Source: Rhizobium sp. Leaf306 (GTDB lineage Bacteria > Pseudomonadota > Alphaproteobacteria > Rhizobiales > Rhizobiaceae). From it: DNA of 35,222 nucleotides. The DNA lies in NCBI RefSeq assembly GCF_001423425.1, contig NZ_LMNX01000003.1, forward strand, positions 8,579-43,800, given 5' to 3'. The notes below the pieces were generated by a model. The model was not told the DNA's origin. It saw only the letters and a list, made by a program, of their open reading frames with translations, and made no database searches. This document shows positions 1 to 8,206 of this stretch, in pieces. A program made the position numbers and the translations under genes. Each line of letters begins with the position of its first letter. The first letter of the stretch is position 1.

Positions 1-279
1 CAACGCCGACATGAAGCTTTTGGCGCCGTACCAGATCAGAAAAGCAGCGCCGCCATACCGCATGACAGGATCGAGCCACGGCAGAACTTCCACGATCTGC
101 GGCAAACTGGTGACGCCCACGACGATGAGGATAGCATCGGAAAGGGCACAGGCCAGGCATACCGCGAAGACGAATTCGTTTCGAAGTCCCTGCCGCAATA
201 CAAATGCATTCTGCGCACCGATGGCGACGATCAGGCTTAGCCCTACCGTCATTCCGGTGAAATAGGTCGAAAAATCCAT
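1..279 (-). CDS. LysE/ArgO-family amino-acid exporter (partial, 3' end outside window)
   Basis: The first 93 residues are visible, starting MDFSTYFTGMTVGLSLIVAI, and the reading frame runs open through the window edge. The N-terminal membrane segment followed by GAQNAFVLRQGL is the hallmark of the LysE/ArgO exporter family, which exports basic amino acids across the inner membrane. A second membrane segment (FAVCLACALSDAILIVVGV) and the start of a third (GGAAFLIWYGAKSF) follow, as expected. The ATG at 277-279 was chosen because it gives the usual LysE N-terminus. The gene diverges from an ArgP-like LysR regulator, the standard arrangement in which the regulator activates the exporter when lysine or arginine is in excess. 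The substrate is inferred from the family and neighbour only. Confidence 0.9.
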   Translation of the reverse strand, partial: MDFSTYFTGMTVGLSLIVAIGAQNAFVLRQGLRNEFVFAVCLACALSDAILIVVGVTSLPQIVEVLPWLDPVMRYGGAAFLIWYGAKSFMSAL

Positions 280-332
280 CTGGACTTGCTCAAATGTAGA
301 TGAGGTCGGAGCGAGATAGACCCACGAGCCGG

Positions 333-343
333 ATTAGGCTAAT
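333..343. promoter_or_regulatory. Candidate LysR-type operator between the exporter and regulator
   Basis: ATTAGGCTAAT is a perfect inverted repeat (arms of 5, one central base) in the roughly 95-bp divergent region. Its placement and dyad symmetry suit a LysR-family binding site controlling both genes. This is inferred from symmetry and position only. Confidence 0.35.
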
Positions 344-374
344 TAAACCCGCTAACCTCGGTTAAGTGAAACTA

Positions 375-1280
375 ATGATCGATTACTCTGCGCTTCGTGT
401 TCTGCTGGCTGTCGTTCAATCCGGCAGTTTCGAAAAGGCAGCCGCTGTGATGAACGTCACGCCCTCGGCAGTATCGCAACGCATCAAGCAGCTAGAAGAA
501 CGGGTTGGAGCAGCGCTTGTAGTACGCGGCTCTCCCTGCGTGGCGACAGCAAAAGCCGAACAGCTCTGTCGTCACATGGAAAACGTCGGCATGCTGGAGC
601 ACGACCTGCTTGAAGGACTGCCTTCGCTGGCTGACAAAGACGACTTTCGACAACGCGTCACCATAAGGATCGCCACCAACGCCGACAGTCTCGGGACATG
701 GTTTTTGGAAGCCATGTCAGAGTTTTCGAAATCGTCGAGCTACCTTTTGAACATCTCAGTCGATGATGAAGATTACACTGGAGATTGGCTTCAGCAGGGG
801 AAAGTCGTCGCCGCTGTATCAAGTTCGGAAAGGCCTATATCGGGCTGTCGGCGTTTTCCGCTTGGCGCACTTCGATATTACGCGACCGCTAGTCCGCAGT
901 TCATTGCCAGCTATTTTGCCGACGGCGTCACACCGGAGGCGTTGGCCAATGCGCCGACGCTGACGTTCAGCCAAAAAGATCGACTTCAATCGCAATGGGT
1001 TCGCCGCACACTCGGTACTGACGTTCATTTGCCGACTCATTGGATGCCGTCGACACAAAGCTTTCTCGACGCCACGCTAATGGGTATGGCGTGGGGGATG
1101 AACCCTGTCTACCTCGCCAGAGACCACTTGTCAGCTGGTCGCCTCGTTGAGCTAATCCCAGATACCCCTGTGGATATTGCCTTATATTGGCACATCAACC
1201 GGTTGGCAGCGGATCGCCTTGCTAAGTTGACATCGACAATCGTGGATGTTGCCAGGCGCTCTCTTGCTCAGGCGGAGTGA
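375..1280 (+). CDS. argP: LysR-family transcriptional regulator, ArgP/LysG type
   Basis: A protein of about 301 residues. The N-terminal winged helix-turn-helix (about residues 1-60) contains FEKAAAVMNVTPSAVSQRIK, followed by QLEERVGAALVVRGSPC. This closely follows the ArgP/LysG subgroup, which regulates LysE/ArgO exporters in response to basic amino acids. The rest matches the length of a LysR effector-binding domain. The ATG at 375 gives MIDYSALRVLLAVVQ, the usual start of the subgroup; an in-frame GTG at 366 would add three residues. It diverges from the LysE-family gene, which supports the assignment. The gene ends at 1280, directly before a stretch with no convincing gene. Confidence 0.88.
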   Translation: MIDYSALRVLLAVVQSGSFEKAAAVMNVTPSAVSQRIKQLEERVGAALVVRGSPCVATAKAEQLCRHMENVGMLEHDLLEGLPSLADKDDFRQRVTIRIATNADSLGTWFLEAMSEFSKSSSYLLNISVDDEDYTGDWLQQGKVVAAVSSSERPISGCRRFPLGALRYYATASPQFIASYFADGVTPEALANAPTLTFSQKDRLQSQWVRRTLGTDVHLPTHWMPSTQSFLDATLMGMAWGMNPVYLARDHLSAGRLVELIPDTPVDIALYWHINRLAADRLAKLTSTIVDVARRSLAQAE

Positions 1281-1641
1281 GTGCTCAGGCCGATTACAGA
1301 CATCGTTGAGCCCAACGCCTTGAACCAATCCGAACCGACGACCAGTCAGTTGATCGGCATCAAGGTACTGAAGCTAGGTGATAATCTTTTTCATATCGGG
1401 CGACGACGAATGAACAGTTCGGATCTTATCCAAGGTCACAAGATCGCGGTGCGAACGCAAAAATGGTGGCCGGCTGCGATGAAATCGACATTCCGGAAAC
1501 TGCTACCTTGTCGGTACTGGCACTCGCAAGCCAGCCATTCATTGGGGAAACAAGTACTCCCCCAATCGAAGCCGATATGGTTACTGCGGGCTCACAACGA
1601 GCATCATGCTCAAGTAACACTGTCCGATAGAAACCTCGCAG
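1281..1641. other. Region without a confident gene; possible coding remnant
   Basis: No intact gene is convincing here. An open frame on the plus strand from about 1385 to 1630 has a coding-like composition (for example MVAGCDEIDIPETATLSVLA, from 1463) but lacks a good start and ribosome site and was not recognised. A plus-strand frame from 1281 to 1700 is open but its protein is unusually rich in W, H and R and runs into the 3' end of the gene on the other strand, so it is not called. A sequence at 1316-1340 recurs at 29236-29260 and is listed separately. Confidence 0.4.
1316..1340 (+). repeat. Short dispersed repeat, copy 1 (partner at 29236-29260)
   Basis: 23 of 25 bases match the segment at 29236-29260 in the same orientation, including the exact core AACCAATCCGAACCGACG. 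Both copies lie outside intact genes. An exact match of this length is unlikely by chance in a 35-kb window, so a short intergenic repeat family is likely. Confidence 0.4.
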
Positions 1642-2829
1642 TTACGTTCGCAATCCATGAATGGCTTGTCGAACCCAATCGAGTCTCCGTTGCGGAATAA
1701 GCCCGTAGTTGTAAAAGTTAATGCCATCGGCGCCGCCATCGATTGCCGCTCGTGCGCGCGCCGCAAGTGCCTCAGCCGAGGTGACTTCGGGATAAAACAC
1801 CCGAAATCCGGCTCCGAGATACTTTTCTGGTCCGAGAGCAGTACGACCGGCCTGCATCAGGTCTGACACGGCGTCCGGCTCCATGGAGTAGCAGCACAGA
1901 ATCGCACCGTCGCAGATCATGCCGACTGCGGCGAGATCGACGCCGCCGAGCCAGCCGTCTTTAAGGTCGATGAGAACAATGCGCGTTGCCGGATCGGCCG
2001 CGGCGCGGATCTCCGCCACGAGGCTCGTGACCGGCTCCGTACGCCAGCTGAGGTAACTATACAGGTCGGGCCAGGCACGGAAGGCATCGATGCCCTCCGC
2101 CGGGAAACCGGGAACCTGCGCCTCCGGCACCTCCCGCTCGCAAAGCTCGACGATAAACCGCTTCACCGTGTCGCGTGCTCCTTCAACCGCAACACCCGCC
2201 TTTTGCGCCCGCGCCATGCAATGATCACAGAAGCAGAGAGACATGAAAAAGTCATCCTCCGGCAAAAGCCCGACGCCGTCTTTTTCGTGATGATACTCGT
2301 GCGCGAAACCCATGAAACTCGGGCTTTCGAGCTCCACCATGTCGGGTTTGTAGCTCTGCGTAATCTCGGCGACCATAGTCACGACATAGTCGCGGGCGGC
2401 CGGGCTCGACGGGCAGAGATTGTAATAGTTGGCGTTGCCGAAGGCGTTGCGCGTCACATGTTCCGGATGGAGCATGCCGAGGCGCGTGTTGTGCAGGCAG
2501 ACTGTCCAGCAGGAAACTTTTATGCCGCCGGTCGCCCGTGCCTGCTTCAGTGCCGCCAGCATGTCGCCGCGCTCGGTCACATTCTGGGCCATCAGCGGCC
2601 GGATTTCCTTTCCGACCCAGGTCGCGTCCTGCGGACGATAGTAGACCGTACCGTCTTCGGGAAAATATGCCTTCTGAAGCGGACTGCGCGGCTGGAGGAA
2701 CCGCCCCGCATGATAGGAGGTCGCGAGACTGATGCTGTTGAGACCGGCGCGGTCTCGCAGTTCGGCGGTGGCTTCGACAAGTCCCTGGTCCTGAAGGTCC
2801 CAGGGATAGGTCCACATGGAAAGATGCAT
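1642..2829 (-). CDS. Uncharacterised TIM-barrel-like protein, last gene of the catabolic cluster
   Basis: About 395 residues beginning MHLSMWTYPWDLQDQG. The ATG at 2827-2829 is preceded by GAAAGG at good spacing; the frame is open further upstream but those extra residues overlap the preceding deacylase gene. The protein has no signal peptide. It is rich in aromatic and acidic motifs (ISLATSYHAGRFLQPRSP, MVELESPSFMGFAHEYHHEK) and has a CFCDHC cysteine cluster near residue 205. Periodic strand-helix segments such as RIVLIDLKDGW and a C-terminal GGADGINFYNYG resemble a glycoside-hydrolase-like (beta/alpha)8 barrel. I do not recognise an experimentally defined family. It lies 56 bases after the deacylase and is probably co-transcribed, so it may be an enzyme acting on the imported substrate. 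Confidence 0.8.
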   Translation of the reverse strand: MHLSMWTYPWDLQDQGLVEATAELRDRAGLNSISLATSYHAGRFLQPRSPLQKAYFPEDGTVYYRPQDATWVGKEIRPLMAQNVTERGDMLAALKQARATGGIKVSCWTVCLHNTRLGMLHPEHVTRNAFGNANYYNLCPSSPAARDYVVTMVAEITQSYKPDMVELESPSFMGFAHEYHHEKDGVGLLPEDDFFMSLCFCDHCMARAQKAGVAVEGARDTVKRFIVELCEREVPEAQVPGFPAEGIDAFRAWPDLYSYLSWRTEPVTSLVAEIRAAADPATRIVLIDLKDGWLGGVDLAAVGMICDGAILCCYSMEPDAVSDLMQAGRTALGPEKYLGAGFRVFYPEVTSAEALAARARAAIDGGADGINFYNYGLIPQRRLDWVRQAIHGLRT

Positions 2830-2885
2830 GGCGCTGCCTTTCGTCCGTTGAAATGAAGTCCACAAGGTAGGATCGAATGGCCCAG

Positions 2886-3899
2886 TCAGCCATCGATCGG
2901 CTCGGCCACCTGAATGAGGCAATCGCCTGCCTGGCTGTCGCAATGCAACCGGCTCGAAATGACGACGCCGCCTTCGGCAAAAAGCAGCGCCTCCTCAGGT
3001 TGATCCAAACGCTCGAGGTCGTGATACCAGCCTGCAATGTCCCCTTGAAGGACGGCAGCGCCGAGCCGGACGGCCGGCTCGAACCAGCCGCGTCGCTCCG
3101 CATAAATACCCTGACTATGGCGTGACAGGGACAGCAGTTGCAGGGGACCCGGTGCTGGCAAAGGTTTTCTCGACAGGATCGGCCCGTCAACGATCCCGAG
3201 TGTCAGCAAAAGGCGGTCGATGGCGCAAGCTGTAAACGCCATGCTATCCGGAGTGACCGTTCCACCGCCGCCAAATTCGCCCGAGAGCCCGATCGCGCCG
3301 GCACGGCTGGCGGCACCCATCGATGTCGGCGCGGACTGACCATTGTCGGCGATAAAGGCATGGGAACCGCCCATGGCGGCTAGAAGTTCGGCCGAGCGCC
3401 TGAAGCGAGCGTCATCCGCCTGTCGCTCGATCAGGGTGCAGGGGAGATGCGCCATGGATGTGCCGCCCGAATGAAGATCGAGGACAATGTCGTGGAAGGG
3501 AAAGAGCTGTGTCTCGAGAAAGTGCGCTAGGCGCGCTGTCGGCGTGCCGAAGGGATCGCCGGGAAACGCGCGGTTGAGATTGCCGCCGTCAAACGGCGAG
3601 CAGCGTTTTGCCGCCATGACCGCCGGCACGTTGGCAATTGGCAGGATGGTCATGGCACCCCTGATCTTTGACGGCTCGAGGTGCCGGATCAGGCGCGCCA
3701 ACTGAAGTTCACCTTCATACTCGTCGCCGTGATTGCCTGCCATAAGCAGGATGCTCGGCCCCTCGCCGTTCTTCAGGCGCAGGACGGGAATACGGATCTG
3801 GTAGTAGGGCGAACGGTCGATCGAAAAAGGGATCGCGAGAAAGCCGGCCTGTCGGCCCTCTTTCGCAAGATCGATCGGATTGACGAGGCCACTGTGCAT
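2886..3899 (-). CDS. Succinylglutamate desuccinylase/aspartoacylase-family zinc deacylase
   Basis: 337 residues of the AstE/AspA M14-like carboxypeptidase fold. Zinc ligands are visible as GNHGDEYEG (His57 and Glu60) and LDLHSGG (His143), and GEFGGGG near residue 213 provides a likely catalytic glutamate. DGGNLNRAFPGDPFGTPT near residue 105 is also typical. The closest well-known relatives are deacetylases such as DoeB of ectoine degradation, which remove an acyl group from an N-acylated amino acid, but no ectoine genes are nearby. The start ATG at 3897-3899 has GGAG just upstream. It lies 148 bases downstream of the PLP enzyme, a larger gap than elsewhere in the cluster, so it may have its own promoter. 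An acylated amino-acid substrate is inferred from the family. Confidence 0.87.
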   Translation of the reverse strand: MHSGLVNPIDLAKEGRQAGFLAIPFSIDRSPYYQIRIPVLRLKNGEGPSILLMAGNHGDEYEGELQLARLIRHLEPSKIRGAMTILPIANVPAVMAAKRCSPFDGGNLNRAFPGDPFGTPTARLAHFLETQLFPFHDIVLDLHSGGTSMAHLPCTLIERQADDARFRRSAELLAAMGGSHAFIADNGQSAPTSMGAASRAGAIGLSGEFGGGGTVTPDSMAFTACAIDRLLLTLGIVDGPILSRKPLPAPGPLQLLSLSRHSQGIYAERRGWFEPAVRLGAAVLQGDIAGWYHDLERLDQPEEALLFAEGGVVISSRLHCDSQAGDCLIQVAEPIDG

Positions 3900-4047
3900 T
3901 TTGTCTCCAGTCTAACAGCGCAAAAAGTGGGCGCGCCGCGGCGTATGTTGAAGGTCGACCCATGCGTTCAAGACGCTCGGTCATTCCGCCAGGCGTCGAG
4001 TCTCCGACGAAAGAAATGTCGGTACCGAAACCGGCACCCTACGATCC

Positions 4048-5360
4048 TCAACCAAAGCTCGTGAGATAGGCATGCCTCACGCGATGATCGGGGCCGAGCC
4101 CATAGACGACGGCATGTCGGTCGAGGCAGGTGCAGGGATGCGAAATGCCGAACGCGATGACGTCGCCGACAGCAACCGTGCTTTGCGCGCCTACCCGTAT
4201 GAACGCGTGCTGGTCATTGAGCCGCAGCACCTCGCATCCCTCCAGATCGGCCCGGCACTGCCCGTCGCGATAAAGCGCAAGCGGTCGCGGCAGACCTTGA
4301 TCGTTGGCGACATCGCGCAAACCCATGGCGCAGATGGCAAGTCCGGTTTCCGGGCAAGACAAAACTTCCGCCCAGATCCTGAGCGCGGGAACGAAGGCCG
4401 CAGCTGCGGACTGCACCAGGCCGTGCCGGACATAGCCGCCGCGGGCATCAAGAGCGGCAAGCCCGCGCTCATAGATCCCGTGATCGTGGAAGAAGATGGC
4501 GCCGCTGCGCAAAATTAGGCGGCAGCCCGGATCGGCCGCCACCGCATCGGAGAGCCCGGCAACCACCATGTCAAAAAAACGGAGCCCCCCGCAGTGAGGA
4601 TCAGGGGGCGCGCGTCGGCGAGGCGCCTCCGTAGCAGGACCAGAAATTCGGACGTCATTTGCAGAAGCCCGCGGATGCGCTCCGCCGTTTCCCGGGCGTC
4701 GCTGGTTGCCGCTGCACCTTCATAGGCAGCAATGCCTGTCAGACGGAGCTTTGGCGTTTCCGAAGCAAGAACGAGATCCAGGATATCCAATCCGGCCTGC
4801 ACCGTTCGCGCGCCTGCCCGGCCGGCACCGAATTCGATAAGAAAGCCGAGCGCTGGCAGGTCGTCGCGTTCGCTCCAGGCCTGGCGAAGAGCTTCCACTA
4901 ACTCACGCGAGTCGACGAAGATGTGAACTTCCGCGTCCGGGAACCCGGCCAGCAGCGCAGACAGCCGACGCGCGGCCGCAACCCCGCCGATTTCATTGGC
5001 AAGAATGAGCCGTCTCCGGCCCGCATTCAGGAACACGCTCAATTGGCGGATGTCGGCAACCGTTGTTCCCCATGCGCCGGCCGAAAGCAGCGCCTCTGCC
5101 AGTGCCGGTGCCATTGGAGTCTTGGCATGCGGAGCAATCTCGACACCATGGTCCTTCACAAAGCCCATCATCGCCTCGATGTTGCCGGCGAAGGCCGCTT
5201 CATCCAGCGACATCAGCGGCAGTCCCATAAGACCGTCGTAAGGCTTCCAGTTCTGTGAGCCGATCGCCTCAAGCGGCAACGGTGGGTGTCCCGGTGGAAA
5301 GCCACGGACACGGTCGTCGAGGAGAGGAGTGGACGTGGTGCTGAGGGTGGCGTCAGACAT
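4048..5360 (-). pseudogene. PLP-dependent D-threonine aldolase/D-serine dehydratase-like enzyme, frameshifted
   Basis: Two adjoining frames together make one protein of about 437 residues of the fold-type III alanine-racemase-N/D-serine-dehydratase-like family, often annotated as amino-acid deaminase. The N-terminal part (from the ATG at 5358-5360) has the PLP lysine in APHAKTP (Lys80). The C-terminal part carries SHPCTC, matching the His-x-Cys zinc site of metal-activated D-serine dehydratases. The frame breaks near 4573-4579, a run of seven A on the plus strand: one more base would give GGSVFFDMVVAGLSDAV, the expected continuation. The start overlaps the end of the amidohydrolase gene by 8 bases. 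Either a sequencing error, a true mutation or slippage on the homopolymer could explain the break. If translated as is, the product lacks the zinc site and is probably inactive. Confidence 0.85.
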
Positions 5361-6309
5361 GGTTTTCTCTCATGGCAGGCGTTTCGACCTCGGCAAGGCC
5401 GAGCCGGTAGGTGTTGTTGGCAGTGGTGAAGAACAGCGATGTTTGCTCATCCAGCGACAGCGGTTCGGCGGCGCGGCGGAACACCTCGTAGACCTCGTCG
5501 AATGTGGCGTGAAGGCCGGCAACCGGAAAATCGCTGGCGAACATGCAGTGGGCAGCGCCGAAGCTTTCAAGGCAGTGCTCGATGACCGGCCTCAGGCTTT
5601 CGAAGCTCCAGCCGTGGTCATAGGCGACCAGATCGGAAATCTTCAGGCGGATATTGGGCTCTTCCCCGAGAGACGAGAGGCCGTCTCTCCAAAGAGCCAT
5701 CCCCTCCTCTGTCCGATCCGCCGGACTGCCCCCGTGGTTCAGGACGAAAAGCGTCTCCGGAAAGCTGCGAACCAGATCGCAGGCCTCATGCATCTGCCAG
5801 GGATAGAGCATCAGGTCGAAGACCAGGCCGAGACCGGACAGATGCGAAAGCCCCAGACGCCACTGCGGATCACTCATCCGCCCGGCATGCGGCGCAAAGC
5901 TTTTGGTGGCATCCGGATGCCAGCTGACGATGTCGCGTATCCCGACAACGCGCGGATTGGTCGCTTCGGCCTCGATCTTGATCCTCGCTTCGGGATCGTC
6001 CAGCCGGACACGGGCCACATAGCGCTCCGCAATGCCGCCTGTGTGGTCGAGTGTGTCGAGCCACGCGCTCTCCTCCAGCGGATGACTGTCCGACCAGCCT
6101 GCCTCCACATGAACGGTGGCCACGATATTCTGCCGCGCGGCATCCCTGGCATAGTCCGTGACGCCGTAGTCCCGCAGCAGGGGCGACATCTGGCCGAACA
6201 CCATCTCGCTTGATGCACCAAACTTCTTTTCCAGCCAGGGATGGCGCTTGAGGCCGAGATCCCAGAGATGATGATGCGGGTCGATCACCGGTCCGTCATA
6301 GCGCGTCAT
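5353..6309 (-). CDS. Metal-dependent amidohydrolase (Amidohydro_2, lactonase-like)
   Basis: 318 residues, start MTRYDGPVIDPHHHLWD. The DPHHHLWD motif near the N-terminus is the first metal site of the Amidohydro_2 family. NHGG near residue 195 and ASDFP near residue 262 are the later conserved histidine and aspartate regions. Relatives include 2-pyrone-4,6-dicarboxylate hydrolase and sugar lactonases such as L-fucono- or L-rhamnono-lactonase, so hydrolysis of a lactone or an amide is expected. The ATG (6307-6309) overlaps the stop of the permease gene by four bases (ATGA), showing translational coupling to the transporter. The signal-free sequence suggests a cytoplasmic enzyme. The exact substrate cannot be read from the sequence. 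Confidence 0.88.
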   Translation of the reverse strand: MTRYDGPVIDPHHHLWDLGLKRHPWLEKKFGASSEMVFGQMSPLLRDYGVTDYARDAARQNIVATVHVEAGWSDSHPLEESAWLDTLDHTGGIAERYVARVRLDDPEARIKIEAEATNPRVVGIRDIVSWHPDATKSFAPHAGRMSDPQWRLGLSHLSGLGLVFDLMLYPWQMHEACDLVRSFPETLFVLNHGGSPADRTEEGMALWRDGLSSLGEEPNIRLKISDLVAYDHGWSFESLRPVIEHCLESFGAAHCMFASDFPVAGLHATFDEVYEVFRRAAEPLSLDEQTSLFFTTANNTYRLGLAEVETPAMRENHV

Positions 6310-7247
6310 CGGCGTGCCTCCCTGCCCGAGATCAGCAGCAGGCCAAGAATGAGGGACCCGAACATGATCGAACGCCAGCCGGGCGAGGCGTTGACGACCG
6401 TGATCAGTGCCGTCGTGGTGACCAGAAGGAGGGCGCCGGGAATGGTCCCCGCATAGGTACCGCGCCCGCCGAGGATTGAGGTGCCGCCGAGCACGACCGC
6501 CGCAATCGAAGTGAGCAGATAAGGATCGCCGATCCCCACATAGCCCTGCCGGTTCATGCCGAGCAGAAGAATGCCGGCAAGCCCAGCAAAGAAGCCGGAG
6601 AGCGAGTAGAGGATGAGCGTATTGCGCGTTAGGCTGACGCCCGACAGGCGGGCGGCGAGCGGGTTGGCACCGAGAGCGAGGAAGCGTGCACCGATCGGCA
6701 TGCGATGGATGAGCATCAGCACGACAGCCGAGACGACGACCCACAGAACCACACCTGCAGGGACCCCGAGAGGTCTTGTCTGGCCGAGTAGGATGACGGC
6801 CGGGTTCTGGACGGTTACCGCGCTGCCGCCCGCAACAAGGACGAGAACGCCTTGCAGAAATGTCGCCATGGCCAGTGTCATAATGATCGGCGGTACCCTG
6901 AGAACCGCAGCGCCGAGCCCGTTGAGAAAACCGATGCCGATCGCGATGGCGAGTGCCAGGACGACGCCGACCAGTCCCGTCGGATCCCAGGCCGGCGACA
7001 GAAGCGGCAGCAGGATGGCAGTGACGGTGATCACCGCGCCCACGGACAGGTCGATGCCGCCCATGAGGATCACCAGCGTCTGGCCGGCAGCAGCGATGCC
7101 GATGACAGATGCAAGCTCCAAAAGGTAGCGCAGATGCCCAAAGGCACCGAAACCGCGCAGCGTGAGACCGGCAACTAGCCAAACGAGCGCAACGAGTAGG
7201 AACGTCAGAAGTGGCGGATTGCGAAGTATGGTCTTCAAGAGGCTCAT
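6306..7247 (-). CDS. Sugar-type ABC transporter permease 2 (RbsC family)
   Basis: 313 residues, almost entirely hydrophobic, with about eight to ten membrane segments. The signature GGIDLSVGAV near residue 63, the coupling loop around ANPLAARLSGVSLTRNTL, YSLSGFFAGLAG and the C-terminal VVLGGTSILGGRG are typical of the BPD_transp_2/RbsC family. It forms the membrane channel together with the other permease. Its ATG overlaps the preceding permease stop by four bases. The paired permease arrangement suggests a heterodimeric channel as in autoinducer-2 and several rhizobial sugar transporters. Confidence 0.93.
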   Translation of the reverse strand: MSLLKTILRNPPLLTFLLVALVWLVAGLTLRGFGAFGHLRYLLELASVIGIAAAGQTLVILMGGIDLSVGAVITVTAILLPLLSPAWDPTGLVGVVLALAIAIGIGFLNGLGAAVLRVPPIIMTLAMATFLQGVLVLVAGGSAVTVQNPAVILLGQTRPLGVPAGVVLWVVVSAVVLMLIHRMPIGARFLALGANPLAARLSGVSLTRNTLILYSLSGFFAGLAGILLLGMNRQGYVGIGDPYLLTSIAAVVLGGTSILGGRGTYAGTIPGALLLVTTTALITVVNASPGWRSIMFGSLILGLLLISGREARR

Positions 7248-8206
7248 CGGTTGGTCCTCCAGCGTCCTAGTAACTCAGGTACGGCCACGGCTCCGACGAT
7301 GATGAGCCCTTGCGCGACATATTGCGCGACCGGAGGGAAACCGAGAAAGAACATGACGTTGATCATGACTGACAGCAGCAGGCTGCCGCAGACCGCCCCC
7401 CGCATCGTTCCCTTGCCGCCGAGAAAGCCGACACCGCCGAGAACCGCCGCCGCGATAGAGTTCAGGGTAAAGGGTGTGCCAATTATGGGATCGCCCGAAC
7501 CCGTCTGAGCCGCCACGAATAGCCCGGCAAGCGCGGCAAGAAGACCCGACAGCGCGAAGGAGACGATCTTTACGCGATCGATCGGCACGCCGGACCGATA
7601 CGCGCCAACCGGATTATCCCCCGCGGCATAGATGCCGAGCCCGAGGGGGGTAGCGAGGAAGATTTTCCAGAGGCCGAGGATAAGCACCAGCAGCAGGAAT
7701 GCCATCGGCGTATGGCCCGCCAGCAATGTGGAGAGCCATTCCGGCACGAAGCCGCCCGGACGCGGCAACATGATAAGAGCGACGCCGGAAATAATGAAGG
7801 AGCCAGCCAGCGTGACGATGATCGCCGGAAGGCGCAGAAGTGCAACGATTGCGCCTGTTGCCGCCCCGATGCAAAGACCGGCAGCGGCGACCGCGAGAAA
7901 TCCACCAAACGTGCCGAGGGGTCCGCCCATGGTCGTTGCGGCAATGACAGCGCCCAGACTGACCATCGGACCAATGGCAAGGGTAATGCCGCCGTTCAGC
8001 ATCAGCAGCGCTTGCGCCATGGCAACCAGTGCTAGCGGAAACCAGTTCTGCGTGAATTTTGAAAACCCGCCGACCGACAGGATACCGGGAAAAAGCACGG
8101 CATAGAGGATCAGAAAAGCGGTAACGACGATGTACAGGCCGAGAAGGCCACGATTTCGCCGGCGTTGCACGGCGCGGTAAAGGCTCGATGAGGTTGCAAG
8201 GGTCAT
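7244..8206 (-). CDS. Sugar-type ABC transporter permease 1 (RbsC family)
   Basis: 320 residues, start MTLATSSSLYRAVQRRRNRG, a basic cytoplasmic N-terminus followed by about eight to ten membrane segments. GGITLAIGPMVSLGAV corresponds to the GGIDLSVG signature, slightly divergent. AAGDNPVGAYRSGVPIDRVK is the loop contacting the ATPase, and AVLGGVGFLGGKGTMRG is the conserved C-terminal motif. It overlaps both the ATPase gene and the second permease by four bases each (ATGA), so the transporter genes are translationally coupled. The divergence between the two permeases indicates an old duplication and not a recent one. Confidence 0.92.
   Translation of the reverse strand: MTLATSSSLYRAVQRRRNRGLLGLYIVVTAFLILYAVLFPGILSVGGFSKFTQNWFPLALVAMAQALLMLNGGITLAIGPMVSLGAVIAATTMGGPLGTFGGFLAVAAAGLCIGAATGAIVALLRLPAIIVTLAGSFIISGVALIMLPRPGGFVPEWLSTLLAGHTPMAFLLLVLILGLWKIFLATPLGLGIYAAGDNPVGAYRSGVPIDRVKIVSFALSGLLAALAGLFVAAQTGSGDPIIGTPFTLNSIAAAVLGGVGFLGGKGTMRGAVCGSLLLSVMINVMFFLGFPPVAQYVAQGLIIVGAVAVPELLGRWRTNR

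Noticed and set aside
1281..1700. Open plus-strand frame of 139 codons after the LysR gene
   Set aside because: Its composition is not protein-like, it has no family match, and its end runs antisense into the barrel-protein gene.
2252..3190. Minus-strand frame of 312 codons
   Set aside because: It lies across two better-supported genes in another frame and gives an Arg/Ser/Pro-rich product typical of a shadow frame in GC-rich DNA.
5329..6213. Plus-strand frame of 294 codons
   Set aside because: Antisense to the amidohydrolase, which has clear metal-binding motifs.
6306..8206. Recent tandem duplication of the permease genes
   Set aside because: The two proteins share only family motifs, so they are long-diverged paralogues and normal for this transporter type.
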